Counted from the first letter of the stretch, positions 1 through 9,850 are shown. The stretch is DNA of 64,000 bases from Diplolepis rosae (GCA_030998225.1 JAPYXD010000608.1:4866501-4930500), one strand, 5' to 3'. Translations and numbers: made by a program. Notes: generated from the sequence alone by a model not told the origin.

Positions 1-381
1 GAAAAATTTATTGCGAATAAATGTTCTCATAAATATGGAAAAGGAAAAATCAATGAAACTTCCGCCGAATCTAAACCAGGAAGTTCTCAGTTAAGAAATT
101 CTGAGGCAGAATCAACAAGTAATAAAACCACCCAAAATTTATCCCCAATAACCGAAATATCAGACAGCAGTTCAGACCTTGACCCCAAAACAAATCAGAA
201 AATTTCTAATTCTTGCGAAAGTATTGTTCCAACTATAGAAATTTTGTATATATCATCAGATTCAGGATCTGAAACAGAAATTGAGGAACCCAGTTTTGCG
301 CAGAATAAAATTTTTCTACCCAAAATAACAAATATTTGCAGTTTAGGAAAAAATAAGGTTAAATTGATTAAAGAATTTTAG
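1..381 (+). CDS. open reading frame upstream of gag, 5' partial, function unknown
   Basis: Frame 1 is open from the first base of the window to a TAG at 379-381, giving 126 residues. The protein is rich in Ser, Glu, Asn and Lys, with acidic Ser-Asp-Ser clusters (such as ISDSSSDLD), and resembles the low-complexity character of the gag and pol linker of this element. There is no recognisable domain and no start codon in view. It ends 76 bases before the likely gag start at 458. It could be the tail of a leader ORF of the retrotransposon, or unrelated upstream sequence that stays open by chance. Codon usage matches gag, which favours the first view. Confidence 0.35.
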   Translation, partial: EKFIANKCSHKYGKGKINETSAESKPGSSQLRNSEAESTSNKTTQNLSPITEISDSSSDLDPKTNQKISNSCESIVPTIEILYISSDSGSETEIEEPSFAQNKIFLPKITNICSLGKNKVKLIKEF

Positions 382-457
382 ACTTAGAAAAAATTGTTCC
401 GAAATAAGAATACAATAACAAGCCATTTTCTAGAAATAATTAATATGCAAAATACCA

Positions 458-2714
458 ATGTCGATTCCGCCACGAGATATCAGTAAAAAGGGCACTGTAA
501 CTCGTAGTCAAACAAGGAAAAATCCAAGTTTAGCAAACGAAGTTAAAGAAAGTTCCCAAGTACCACTTAAACCAAAATGAAAAACTCCAGAAGGAAATTT
601 ACAATATTCCGAATCTTCCAAGTAATTTAGATCAAACTGATCTTTTAGATATTAGCATAGGAAGTATTCCTGACGCTGAAACTAGTACTTTAAATAAATC
701 AATTATTGACACAAAAAACTCTAAGAGTCCATCTGTTGATCAATTAAAAACTTTTATCAAACGCAATAATAGTATAATTATTGCAGGAGATCAGTACAAC
801 GATACACCACAAATTAACCCTTCATTTGACGATACCATAAGGGATATAACACTTAGAGAAGAATCGATATTTAAAAACGTTACAGCAAACTCTACCTTAT
901 ACGATAGAACATTGTGCGCGAAGGAAAATTCTAGTGATATATCAAATAATCAAGTTCCTGCCCTACCTCAAGAAGGATACGAATTCATAGACCCATTTTC
1001 AACTAAATCACAACTAAATAGGACTCCGGAAACTTTCAATCATACAGCAATATTTAACAATACAAATTTAGAATTTGAACAAGTTCAAGAAATTTTACCG
1101 AATAAACTCAATCAAATTACACCTGACGACCCTGCAAACAGGGAACAGGCTCTTGATTCACTAAAATCTTCACACCCGTTATCAACCTCTAGGAAATCTG
1201 ATAACGAAATTTTAGCAAATAATTTACCAAATAATTTACCGAATATTTTACCAAATAACCTACCAATACAATCCTTTGAAATGATGAATGTACCTACAAA
1301 TCAACAAGTATCTCTACGAGACGCTTTAGAAATTGTCCCATACTTTGATGGCTCAAGCAAAGTGCCATTAACCATTTTTATTGAGGCTTGCAAGGAAGCA
1401 AAAGAAATGGTCCCCAATGCAGAAGCTAATTTAGTAAAATTACTGAGAAGCAAACTTACAGGTAAAGCAAGAAGATGTATCATCGGAAATTATTATAATA
1501 ATTTAGAAGATTTCATATCAAAATTAAAAACCATTTTTGCCCCTTCAAAAACTGTATACCAATTACAAGGAGATTTAGGTAGAATATATATGTGGGAAAA
1601 TGAAAGTGTTCTATCCTACGCAACACGCATACAAGAAATAGCAGCAGAAATCCTTGAATGTCATAAACAAAATAATAATGGTAAGGAAGCTGCTGAATTT
1701 GAAAGAAACTTGGAAAGAGACGTGATCGATTGTTTTCTCCGAGGTTTAAAACCAGAATTGGAAATACGAATAGGAACAGCCAATAAATTTGACGAAATAG
1801 TAGAAAGAGCAATACGAGAAGAAAGAAATTTAACAGCCAGAAACGAACTGCGAAGAGGAAATAGACAACATTCACTAGTCCAAGAAGTTGAGAAATCATC
1901 ATATAATAACCGCGAATTTGCAAAAACAAATAAAATAAACTTAGCACGAGAAGAACCAATAAAATGTCAAATCTGCCAAAAGATACGTCACACAGCAGCA
2001 ACCTGCTTTCAATATGTTCAACAATTAACAAATAAAAACTCACAAGGTAATCAGTCAAGAAATAACTCAAATAGACAAAATAATCAATACGATAGAAATA
2101 GGCTAGGTCAGGGAACTCAATGGAGACCCTCACAAAGATACCAGGTGCAAAGCCTAAACCAACAAGGTAGTAGAAACAACTATAGAGATATAAATAGCCT
2201 CCCATCCCACCCTAATTTTTCCCAAGGAAACAGATTTAACCAAAACCCAAACTTTAATCGAAATAACCAGAATATGTATCGCAATTTTAATCAAAATAAT
2301 CAAAGTCGAAATTTTAATCAAAATCCAAATTTGAATAGAAATTTTAATCAAACTCCGAATTTCAACAGAAATTTCAACCAAGGACAAAATTTCAACCAAG
2401 GTCAAAATATTAATCAAGGTCAAAATCAAAGTAGGAATTTCAATCAAAATCTGAATTTTAATCAAAGAACAAATTTTAATATGAATTACAGTCAAAACAG
2501 AAATCAAAATCCAAATTTCAATCCGAACCTAAATCCAGGGCACAATTTTGAAGTTATTTGCTATTTATGTAATACACCAGGACATACATCTAGGAATTGC
2601 AACAATCAAATAAATAAAAATCAACAATTACAACAACAACCACAACAAAAAGAATTTAATCAACAAGAAAACTCCAATGCCCTTCCCGGAACGGGTGCAC
2701 AAAGGAGGGCTTAA
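458..2714 (+). CDS. gag: gag polyprotein, one frameshift near 578
   Basis: Capsid/nucleocapsid polyprotein of the gypsy element. The likely start is ATG 458, which opens a basic N-terminus (MSIPPRDISKK). That frame stops at 578-580, and the reading continues without a break in the +1 frame from about 579 to the TAA at 2712-2714, so one base was lost or gained in an A-rich tract. The ORF from 912 alone is 600 residues. The capsid-like region is around nucleotides 1300-1870. Two CCHC zinc knuckles with CX2CX4HX4C spacing lie at about 1962-2010 (CQICQKIRHTAATC) and 2559-2600 (CYLCNTPGHTSRNC). Between them is a long Asn/Gln-rich tract of FNQN-type repeats. Long antisense ORFs over this tract are composition artefacts. 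A shorter decayed homologue lies at about 49.95-50.4 kb. Confidence 0.88.
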
Positions 2715-3083
2715 ACGAACAATTTAATGCACCTAATTTAATTAAAAACAAAACTGAAAAAGTCAATTTAAGCACAAGTAATACAATTCCTCATATAATT
2801 TTATCAGCTGAAGGATTAAAAAAACCCCATACACATGATGATAGATACAGGTGCTGGATCAAATTTAATAAAAAAACAAGCAGTCAAAACAAGCGTGAAA
2901 ATAAACGAATTTGAATGCCTAAAACTAACAGGTATAAATGAACATCCTGTATTTACACTCGGCCAAATAACGATCAGTATTTTCGGCTACTTGACCACCC
3001 TCAACATAATACCCAACGAAGTACCTATAGAACATGATGGTATATTAGGTACAGAATTTTTTAGAAACAATAACGCAAAATAA
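2708..3083 (+). pseudogene. gypsy aspartic protease, frameshifted
   Basis: Retropepsin that would cleave the Gag-Pol precursor. After the gag stop the coding sense moves to the -1 frame (from about 2708), as expected for a -1 frameshift between gag and pro. It then shifts again near 2830 into the frame that starts MMIDTGAGSNLI at 2835. D-T-G-A is the retropepsin active-site motif and is intact. The region ILGTEFF near the end is the usual second conserved block. The frame ends at TAA 3081, where one A seems to be missing from an A run. The following frame continues directly into the pre-RT region. Both shifts would disable this copy unless they are sequencing errors. Confidence 0.8.
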
Positions 3084-5177
3084 ATTATGCGGAAAAACAA
3101 CTTGAAATAAATAATGAAGTTTATCCCTTTGAAATGCAAGAAACTATATTGGTACCAGCAAGAACAATTTCAGATTTTTATGTGAGAATTAAAAACAGTG
3201 AACAAAAACAGGGATTTATTCCACAATTACACTTATGCAATGGAGTTTATTTAGAAAATGCAATTGTTTCTAATAATAACAATAAAGCATATCTGAAAAT
3301 ATTCAATACAAATACTCAACCTCAAAGATTAACCATACCAACTGTTGAATTAATAGACTTTGAAGAACTAAAAATACATGAAAAAACCGTAAATCAGAAT
3401 GACAGAAAATTAAATTTAGGAAATGAAAAATTTAATTTTTCACAACAAATTTTTAATGATTTAATTACTCAGATTCCACAAACAAATGATTATCACCAAT
3501 CATTCAACATTTCAAATAAAAATCGAGAAAATTCCATTAAAGAGTTATTAAGATTGGATCATTTAAACAAAGAGGAAAAACAACATGTCGAAAATTTGAT
3601 TGAAAAATATGCAGATCGATTTCACATACCAGGAGAACCTTTAGGAGCAACAACTGTCTTACAACATAATATTCCAACAACAGATGATCAACCTATATTT
3701 TCAAAACAATATAGATTTCCTCCAGTACATAAAGAAGAAATTTCACGTCAAGTAAATGAATTAATTGAAAATAAAATTATTAAACCCTCACAATCACCAT
3801 ATAATACACCTGTTTGGATAGTACCTAAGAAAGTGGTCTCACATGGAAATAGAAAATGGCGAATGGTACTTGAAACTCAATGAAAAAACGATTGGAGATT
3901 CTTACCCTTTACCAAATATAATCGATATTTTAGATCAATTGGGATCTGCACAATATTTTTTCGTATTTGATCTTGCTTCCGGATTTCATCAAATAAAAAT
4001 GAGCCCTGAAGACTCTCATAAAACAGCTTTTTCAACCCCTTATGGTCATTATGAATTTGACCGTATGCCATTTGGTTTGAAAAATGCACCAGCTACATTT
4101 CAACGATTAATGGATTTAGTTTTAACAGGACTTCAAGGAAATGAATTATTCGTCTACTTAGATGACATTGTTTTATATGCAAATTCTTTAGAAGAACATG
4201 AAGACAAATTTAACAAACTAATGGAAAGATTAAGTGCAGCAAATCTCAAATTACAGCCAGATAAATGTGAATTTTTACTACCAGAAGTTGCTTACTTAGG
4301 ACATATAATAGATAAGGAAGGAATACGACCTGACCCTAAGAAAATAGAAGCAGTAAAAAATTTTCCAATCCCAAGAAATCCTAAAAACATTAAACAATTT
4401 TTAGGACTAGCTGATTATTATAGGAGATTTATTGATGGATTCTCTAAAATCGCAACACCCTTGAACCAACTTTTAAAGAAGGATATGAAATTTATCTGGT
4501 CAGAAAAACAACAAGAAGCATTTGAACTTTTAAAAGAAAAATTATGTGAAGAACCTCTTTTACAAAGACCAGACTTCTCAAAACCTTTCATTTTGACAAC
4601 TGATGCGTCGGGATTCGCTATAGGAGGAATACTTTCTCAAGGCAAAATAGGCAAGGATAAACCTATAGCTTATACTTCTAGATCATTAAATGATTGTGAG
4701 AGAAAATATGATACATACGAAAAAGAAGCCTTAGCAATTATTTATTGTGTGACATATTTTCGCCCTTATTTATATGGACGAAAATTTACCTTAGTCACAG
4801 ATCATAAACCATTAGTATGGTTTCAAAACTCGAAAGAGCCTTGCTCACGAGTAACCAGGTGGAAATTAAAACTAGCAGAATACGATTTTGACGTTATATA
4901 TAAGGCAGGTAAGACTAATGTAAATGCAGATGCTTTATCCAGAAATCCTATTGATTTCGAAAATATTGAAAATAATATTGAAATAAATTTAATCAAACAA
5001 AAAAATGCAAAATGCATATCTGATTTACAATATCATGAAAAGGTACCAGAAACAAATCTTACATGCTATGAAAAAATAGATTATGATGTAATTGAAGAAA
5101 ATATTGAAGAAAATAATTTTAAGGAATCTAAACAATTTATGAACAAGAAGAATATATCTAAAAATAAGAATAATTGA
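3084..5177 (+). pseudogene. pol: gypsy reverse transcriptase and RNase H
   Basis: RNA-directed DNA polymerase and RNase H of the element. The pre-RT part and first RT blocks (IKPSQSPYNTPVW) are in one frame up to 3883. A small deletion near 3865-3880 removes the residues normally between RMV and KLNEKT and shifts the frame. From 3843 the second frame has the rest: DLASGFHQI, FGLKNAPATFQRLMD, and the catalytic YLDD at residues 105-108 of that frame. RNase H follows with D254, E295, D320 and D363 in TTDASG, EKEALA, TDHKP and NADALSR. The stop at 5175-5177 is a single TGA, and the same frame then continues open. A homologous but deleted RT/RNase H lies in the second copy (51.1-51.76 kb). Confidence 0.9.
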
Positions 5178-6198
5178 AGAAATTATGATGGATTAAAATA
5201 TAAGGCTATTAAAGACGAAGATACTGATTATAGTTATTTAAGAGGAAACAAACAAATACTGACAAATGATGGAAATTTAAATAAGGATATAATAAATAAA
5301 AAATATAATGATGATATAAATTATGATGATATAAATTATGATGTTATAAATTATGAAGATATTGAAAAACAAAAAATTTGTGAACATTTTGGAGAAATCG
5401 AACAATTATACGAAGAAACTTTGCTTAAAAATGTTAGACATACTAAACGCTATAATAATAATGATGATGTTGATGTAGAAAAAATTGATAAAAATGAAAC
5501 TGAAGAAATTAAAGAATTATTAAACGAAGAATATTTATTGAAAAATGACGATGACAATGATGAAAAATGTTGTATTGAATTAGATTTTAAGGATATGAAC
5601 AAAGAAAAAATTTATGAAGATAATGAAAAAGCTATTGAACAATTGAACGAAGAAGATTTATTTAACGTAATTAATAAAAGGTTGATTAATATAATTAATT
5701 AGTTGAGTTTGAAAGCAGTCGACCGGCAATCGAAAGACCTGGGCTCGAATCCCAGCGCAGTCGAAAGCGTCATTTTTTCCACAGAAAGATTTTCAAATTC
5801 TTTAAATGTTGATTAATATAATAATGAACAAAATGAAAAATGAGGGAAATGGAAATAAATTGATCAATGAACAAAATATTTCGGAAACATTTGTTTCACA
5901 ATTTTTGAAATGTGTCATGGATTCTATTCCAATTTTATTAGAATATAAAAATAAATGTTATGCTATGCAAACAAGGAGCCAATTAAAAAATTTGACGAAT
6001 ATAAATATGGATAAAAATGAAGATACTATGAAAAATAAACTATTAAAAAATGTTGAAGTAACAAATAAGGTACAAAAGAAGCGTGGAAGGCCACGAAAGA
6101 TTATTCAAGAAGTAAAATTACAGAAATCAATTAAAAAAAGAGGTAGACCCAGCAAAGTTATGAATTAATTAACTGAAAAAGATAAGAAACGTAAATTT
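5178..6198 (+). pseudogene. pol linker between RNase H and integrase, two AT-hooks, split by SINE
   Basis: The frame of RNase H stays open past the TGA at 5175 as far as 5702. It encodes an acidic Asn/Asp/Glu-rich segment that includes a short DDINYDDINYD repeat. The SINE at 5696-5807 then interrupts it. On the other side the frame resumes (5806-6168) with the MQTRSQ motif often found in gypsy linkers, then two AT-hook motifs, KKRGRPRK and KKRGRPSK. A single TAA at 6166-6168 precedes the integrase ORF in the same frame. AT-hooks bind the minor groove of AT-rich DNA. In the second copy the linker also has TTRSQKKRQ and a VRPRK remnant of a hook, so the arrangement predates both copies. A role in targeting or chromatin binding is inference. 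Confidence 0.75.
5681..5822. mobile_element. short tRNA-like SINE with 15-bp target duplication
   Basis: The 112-bp insert at 5696-5807 is flanked by identical copies of gttgattaatataat (5681-5695 and 5808-5822). It contains a pol III B-box/T-arm-like hairpin, ctggg-ctcgaat-cccag, near 5738-5755. A related core (gggctcgaa.ccc.gcgcagtcgaa.gcg, then agaaagattt) occurs at 16316-16370. Removing the insert and one duplicate (127 bp, remainder 1 modulo 3) brings the frame-0 linker ORF into the frame-1 continuation, which shows the insertion came after the ORF was functional. No full A box is evident, so it may be a truncated or unusual SINE. Confidence 0.65.
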
Positions 6199-8046
6199 AT
6201 GGAATCAGAAGACGAATCAGATTCTGGTCCAGATTATGATGTTAAACAAAAACCAAAAATAAATAAGAAGAAGAAAAACTCTCCGAAAAATGAAAATAAA
6301 GAATTAATAGAAGAAAGTTATTCTGAATCAAATTCTGACTTATCAAGCGAAGACGAAAAAGAAGAAGAAATCCAGGAAAATTTTCAAAACGTAGAACATG
6401 AAAACGAAAACGAACAACCGGACATACTAGAAATAGATAATTCTGAAAACTCTGATGAATACGATCTCACAGTAGAAAGGCCACCCCCAGAGCCACCCCC
6501 TGATCAACCTTCAACATCCGGATTGCCTAAGACACAGAAAAATATAATTGAATGCCGCGACCAATTGACGATGAGAAAAGATAATTATGCGTATTTTGTA
6601 AGCAATAAAGGAGAACCCCGTGATGTAGGCTCTAAGCTTTTGAGCAAATGTGGAAAATTACCAAATTTTAAAAATTTACAAAAAGGAATAGTCCAAAAAT
6701 TGCGAAAAGGAAATCAATACCATTTTATACTTCCAATCGAAGATGAATTTAAAGCAAGTCTAGGAGAAACAACTAAAGATATCAAATTAGCAATTTATTC
6801 TCTCCATTCCATGGTAGATGAATTAAACATTAAATCATTAAGTATTGCAAAATCACCACACATTAACAATGTTTTGTGGGAAGAAATTTTGGCTACATTA
6901 AAAATAGCATTTTTGGATTCAACAATTAAAATAATAATTTGTAATGGAATCACACAATATCCTACAAGAGAGCAAAGAAATCAATTAATCGAAGAAGCTC
7001 ATTCATCTGCTATAGGAGGACATAAAGGAGTAACAAAAACTTATAATAGAATCAGACAAAGATATTATTGGGAAAATATGAAATTGGATATACAAAAATA
7101 CATACAACTTTGTTTACAATGCCAACTTAAAAAACTTGTTAGAGTGAAAACAAAAAATCCTATGATAATCACTGATACCCCAGGAACAGCATTTGAGAAA
7201 ATTTCAATGGATATTGTTGGAAAGTTACCAACAACTTCATCACAAAATCAATATATACTTACTATTCAAGATAATTTTACTAAATACTCTTTAGCAATCC
7301 CACTCCCAAATCATCAAGCTGGAACAATTGCAGACGCTTTTGTTAAGAAATTTATTTGCATATATGGCTCGCCAAAAGCGGTTTTAACAGATCAAGGAGC
7401 AGGTTTTCTAAGCAATTTAATGAGAAAAATGGCAAAACGATTCCGAATACGTCAGTTTAAGACTACCGCTTACCACCCTCAATCAAATGGATCCTTGGAA
7501 ATATCCCATCACGTTCTTAAGGAATATCTTAAACAGTTCATCGAAAATAATGCAGAATGGGATGACTGGATTGAATTAGCAATGTTTTCATACAACACGA
7601 GCGTTCATGAAGGAACGAAATGCACACCTTACGAATTAGTTTTTGGAAAATTAGCACGTTTACCATCTAGTGATCCTTTACCAGAACATGAAAAAATGGA
7701 AACTTACGATATGTACATGACAAAATTAATTACAAAATTACATGAAATGCGTGGAATAGCAAGACAAAATTTAATAGCAGCTAAAGAAAAATCAAAGGAA
7801 TATTACGACAGAAAAATTAATCCACAAAATTTTAAAATCGGAGATAGTGTATTTTTACTGGAAGGTGGCGAACTAAAGAAATTCGAAAATCAATATTCAG
7901 GACCATACGAAGTACTTGAAATATTAGGCAAAGGAAACATAAAAATTTCAGTTAAAAATAAACCTAAAATTGTCAATATTAATAGACTCAGACTTTCATA
8001 CATAACCCCACCAACAACCAATCAGATTAAAAAGAATGAAAATTAA
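6199..8046 (+). CDS. gypsy integrase with acidic N-terminal extension
   Basis: Integrase that inserts the cDNA into chromosomes. The 615-residue frame starts with an acidic, Pro-rich extension (residues 1-130) that belongs to the pol linker. The zinc finger has H268, H275, C305 and C308. The catalytic core has D338, D398 and E434 (35 residues between the last two, DD35E). The motif after the Glu reads SLEISHHVL, where relatives, including the second copy here, have SLERS. The GPY/F module (NQYSGPYEVLEIL) lies near the C-terminus. There is no chromodomain. The upstream stop at 6166 is in the same frame, so this ORF is the 3' part of a once continuous pol. It is the best-preserved part of the element. 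Confidence 0.92.
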   Translation: MESEDESDSGPDYDVKQKPKINKKKKNSPKNENKELIEESYSESNSDLSSEDEKEEEIQENFQNVEHENENEQPDILEIDNSENSDEYDLTVERPPPEPPPDQPSTSGLPKTQKNIIECRDQLTMRKDNYAYFVSNKGEPRDVGSKLLSKCGKLPNFKNLQKGIVQKLRKGNQYHFILPIEDEFKASLGETTKDIKLAIYSLHSMVDELNIKSLSIAKSPHINNVLWEEILATLKIAFLDSTIKIIICNGITQYPTREQRNQLIEEAHSSAIGGHKGVTKTYNRIRQRYYWENMKLDIQKYIQLCLQCQLKKLVRVKTKNPMIITDTPGTAFEKISMDIVGKLPTTSSQNQYILTIQDNFTKYSLAIPLPNHQAGTIADAFVKKFICIYGSPKAVLTDQGAGFLSNLMRKMAKRFRIRQFKTTAYHPQSNGSLEISHHVLKEYLKQFIENNAEWDDWIELAMFSYNTSVHEGTKCTPYELVFGKLARLPSSDPLPEHEKMETYDMYMTKLITKLHEMRGIARQNLIAAKEKSKEYYDRKINPQNFKIGDSVFLLEGGELKKFENQYSGPYEVLEILGKGNIKISVKNKPKIVNINRLRLSYITPPTTNQIKKNEN

Positions 8047-8068
8047 ATAAAAATAGTTGCAGATCACA

Positions 8069-8459
8069 ATGGAACCAAAACATCGCCAACGCATTGATTT
8101 ATTATGTGATTTAATCAAGTTGATATAAAAGCATTATGGCCATATTTATTTATGAAAGGAATATTTAATTTTAACGACTACAATGTACCAAATTGGTCTC
8201 GAGATACAACAAATCCACAAATGATGACATAATTTTTTTATAAGTTTCTAACTTACAGGGATTTTAACGTTGACATAAGAATAATTTTCACATCATATTG
8301 TAGAGCAAGAAATCAAAAAGTAATAGCTACAGGAAATATAGCAATAATAAGTCAAATGAAGCAGCATTCAAACAAATAAAAACGTTCCAAGACTTTATGA
8401 GCTTTGTTATAAAATTATGGAGATTTGAAAACACAAGGAACTTTTACGTCCAAAAATGA
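8069..8459 (+). pseudogene. third ORF, 5' part: helical, death-fold (CARD)-like, frameshifted
   Basis: Directly after integrase an ATG at 8069 opens a short frame (MEPKHRQRIDLLCDL). Near 8110 the sense passes to frame 1, which reads DIKALWPYLFMKGIFNFNDY and onward to 8379 with one TAA at 8230. A last piece in frame 0 (8358-8459) reads AAFKQIKTFQDFMSFVIKLW. The pattern of an amphipathic helix, then L..YL..KGIF...DYN, then a run ending FFYKFLTYRDF, is reminiscent of CARD domains, where a hydrophobic helix precedes a K/NGI(F/L) turn. This rests on pattern only. It could also be an unrelated helical domain or an env remnant. No signal peptide or clear transmembrane segment is seen. Confidence 0.35.
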
Positions 8460-8579
8460 TAACTTTATACAAAATATGTTATAATTCAAACAATATCTCA
8501 AACAATTGTTCAAAGAAACCAAAAAACTACAATTTGCAGAAATTGTTTTAACTTTTTCTCATAAAAAATTTTACCTGTA

Positions 8580-8652
8580 AATCTTTTCTCTTCTAACAAA
8601 TAACTCTTCTTTCAGGTCAAATACTAATACCATCTGTTTTTCTTGTTTCAGG
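8580..8652 (+). promoter_or_regulatory. candidate 3' splice sites for a spliced third-ORF RNA
   Basis: A branch-point-like ttctaac is followed by the pyrimidine tract aactcttctttcag (AG near 8615), and a second acceptor, tttttcttgtttcag, ends at about 8652. The sequence just after the second acceptor (catccgagaagc) matches the sequence after a similar acceptor in the second gypsy copy (tctttttcagagattcgagaagc, about 53205-53235). Conservation at the same place downstream of integrase in two diverged copies suggests a real acceptor, comparable to the env splice site of errantiviruses. The donor was not identified. Confidence 0.45.
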
Positions 8653-8745
8653 ACATAGCCATCCGAGAAGCATTATATATGAAAGATACTTTATTCTTTT
8701 CGTAATTAAAGTTCGTAATTATATGTCTAAATTTTTGCACAGTGA

Positions 8746-8937
8746 GTCAGTTTTTACAATTATCATATAAAAACTATTTTGATCATTTTACCAGTCTTTA
8801 TCTTCAAGCCTTGCACAATTAAAATCTTTGGAGAAGATAGTCATTTAATGTTTTACATGGATATTTACAAAAATACTCAGTTTTTGAAGTACACTAATTG
8901 CACTATTAAAAAAAAAAGAGTAAAACGCTATCTATGA
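8746..8937 (+). pseudogene. third ORF, middle part: possible first dsRNA-binding domain
   Basis: Frame 1 is open from about 8746 to TGA 8935-8937. It reads KIFGEDSHLMFYMDIYKN, then QFLKYTNCTIKKKRVKR. The order G-E-D-x-H, a beta strand with F.M.I, a second strand, then T.KK..VK at the start of a helix follows the layout of dsRNA-binding domains (E-G-P-x-H, F.V.V, G.G.SKK.AK). The first helix is not well preserved and the C-terminal helix is cut by the stop. This is a weaker match than the domain at 9298-9490. The neighbouring frame (8651-8770) is also open and may be the preceding exon. Confidence 0.3.
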
Positions 8938-9297
8938 AAAAATACTAATAATAAACACAAACAAAATGAAAATGACTAATTCTTCTTCTCCTTTTTTTAT
9001 AATATAATTATTCTTCACGTTTTTGATAAGTTCATGAATGATTTCCATTATGAAATTCTCTCGTGTACTATGATAATTATCGATACCGAAAATTTTCCTA
9101 AAATTCTCTTAAGATAATATACTCCCTTCTGCTATGGAAGCGAACATGTTCTATATATATATAAATACTTTTTACATCTTCATTGAATTTAAAGTTTTTC
9201 ATTACAGTAAACTTTATCCATGCTATTCTAAAGCAGAAGGTTCTTTAAAATAAAATACCAAGTATCTGCTTCATAATTTGAATATAAAGAACAAGAA

Positions 9298-9683
9298 ATG
9301 TTATTAACCACTTTAGACGAAGTTAAAATGATATACAAAATAAGCTTGGAATACGATTTTAAAGCTTTAAATGTTAAGATTATTCAATGCGTAAAATTTT
9401 TAATAATATACCAATATTTATGGCTATATGTACTTTTGAAAAATCTAAAACAAAGAAAGAGGCTAAGCATAATGCAGTACGAAAACTATTAGAACTTTTG
9501 CATAAAAAATATTTATTCAGCGAACAAACAGAGCCCGTAAATGAATTGAAAAAACCTATAGAAAACAATTTCGAAAAAGTAATGCTATATAAATGGACTG
9601 GCACATGCGAACGTTGCTATCAAAGAGGTAACAAATCAGTGAATTGTACTGCTCCGAAGCGAAATAAAAAATTTGTGGAATAA
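9298..9683 (+). pseudogene. third ORF, 3' part: dsRNA-binding domain plus CCHC-like knuckle
   Basis: Frame 1 from 9298 gives a first-helix-like segment (LLTTLDEVKMIYKISLEYDF). After one frameshift near 9375-9390, frame 0 continues with IPIFMAICTFEKSKTKKEAK and then HNAVRKLLELL. A strand F..IC.F followed by KTKKEAKHNA and a Leu-rich helix is the hallmark of the C-terminal half of a dsRBD, where KKxAK contacts dsRNA. The third strand is short. Downstream, CERCYQRGNKSVNC has the exact spacing of a CX2CX4HX4C knuckle with Asn in place of His. The ORF ends at 9681-9683, about 130 bases before the polypurine tract. dsRBDs bind dsRNA in Dicer partners, ADARs and viral silencing suppressors; a suppressor role here is inference. 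The counterpart region of the second copy is not recognisable. Confidence 0.6.
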
Positions 9684-9816
9684 ATAACAGTTAAAAGCAA
9701 ATATAAAAAAAATGTAATTACGTGATGTGACGCATTGCTAATAAAATAAAATAAAGTATATGAATGAAACTTGAGTAAGTTTAAACATGTCGATTTCATC
9801 CCCATGTTCAAACATA

Positions 9817-9850
9817 AGGGGGGAGGTGTCACATCCCGTGACTATCATAA
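9817..9850 (+). other. polypurine tract and first LTR-start junction
   Basis: The sequence aaggggggagg immediately precedes tgtcacatcccgtgac at 9827. This is a purine primer for plus-strand synthesis next to the TG that starts an LTR. The same junction recurs at 11157-11182 and at 54748-54773. About 50 bases upstream are also similar at each site. This suggests that 9827 is the end of the internal region, or that the 3' end was duplicated. Confidence 0.7.

Noticed and set aside
1513..2507. Long minus-strand open frames opposite gag
   Set aside because: They mirror the Asn/Gln-rich repeat of gag, give hydrophobic low-complexity peptides, and have no motif. Composition artefacts.
2700..2720. 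Canonical slippery heptamer for the gag-pro frameshift
   Set aside because: The -1 overlap is present, but the sequence around the gag stop does not fit X XXY YYZ in the gag frame, so no specific site is claimed.
5710..5770. tRNA gene suggested by the T-arm-like hairpin
   Set aside because: No acceptor, D or anticodon arms, and the segment lies within a SINE-type insert with target duplications.
8881..8937. Furin-type site RVKR as evidence of an envelope protein
   Set aside because: No signal peptide, fusion peptide or transmembrane anchor is visible, and the basic stretch fits the KK-rich helix of a dsRBD better.
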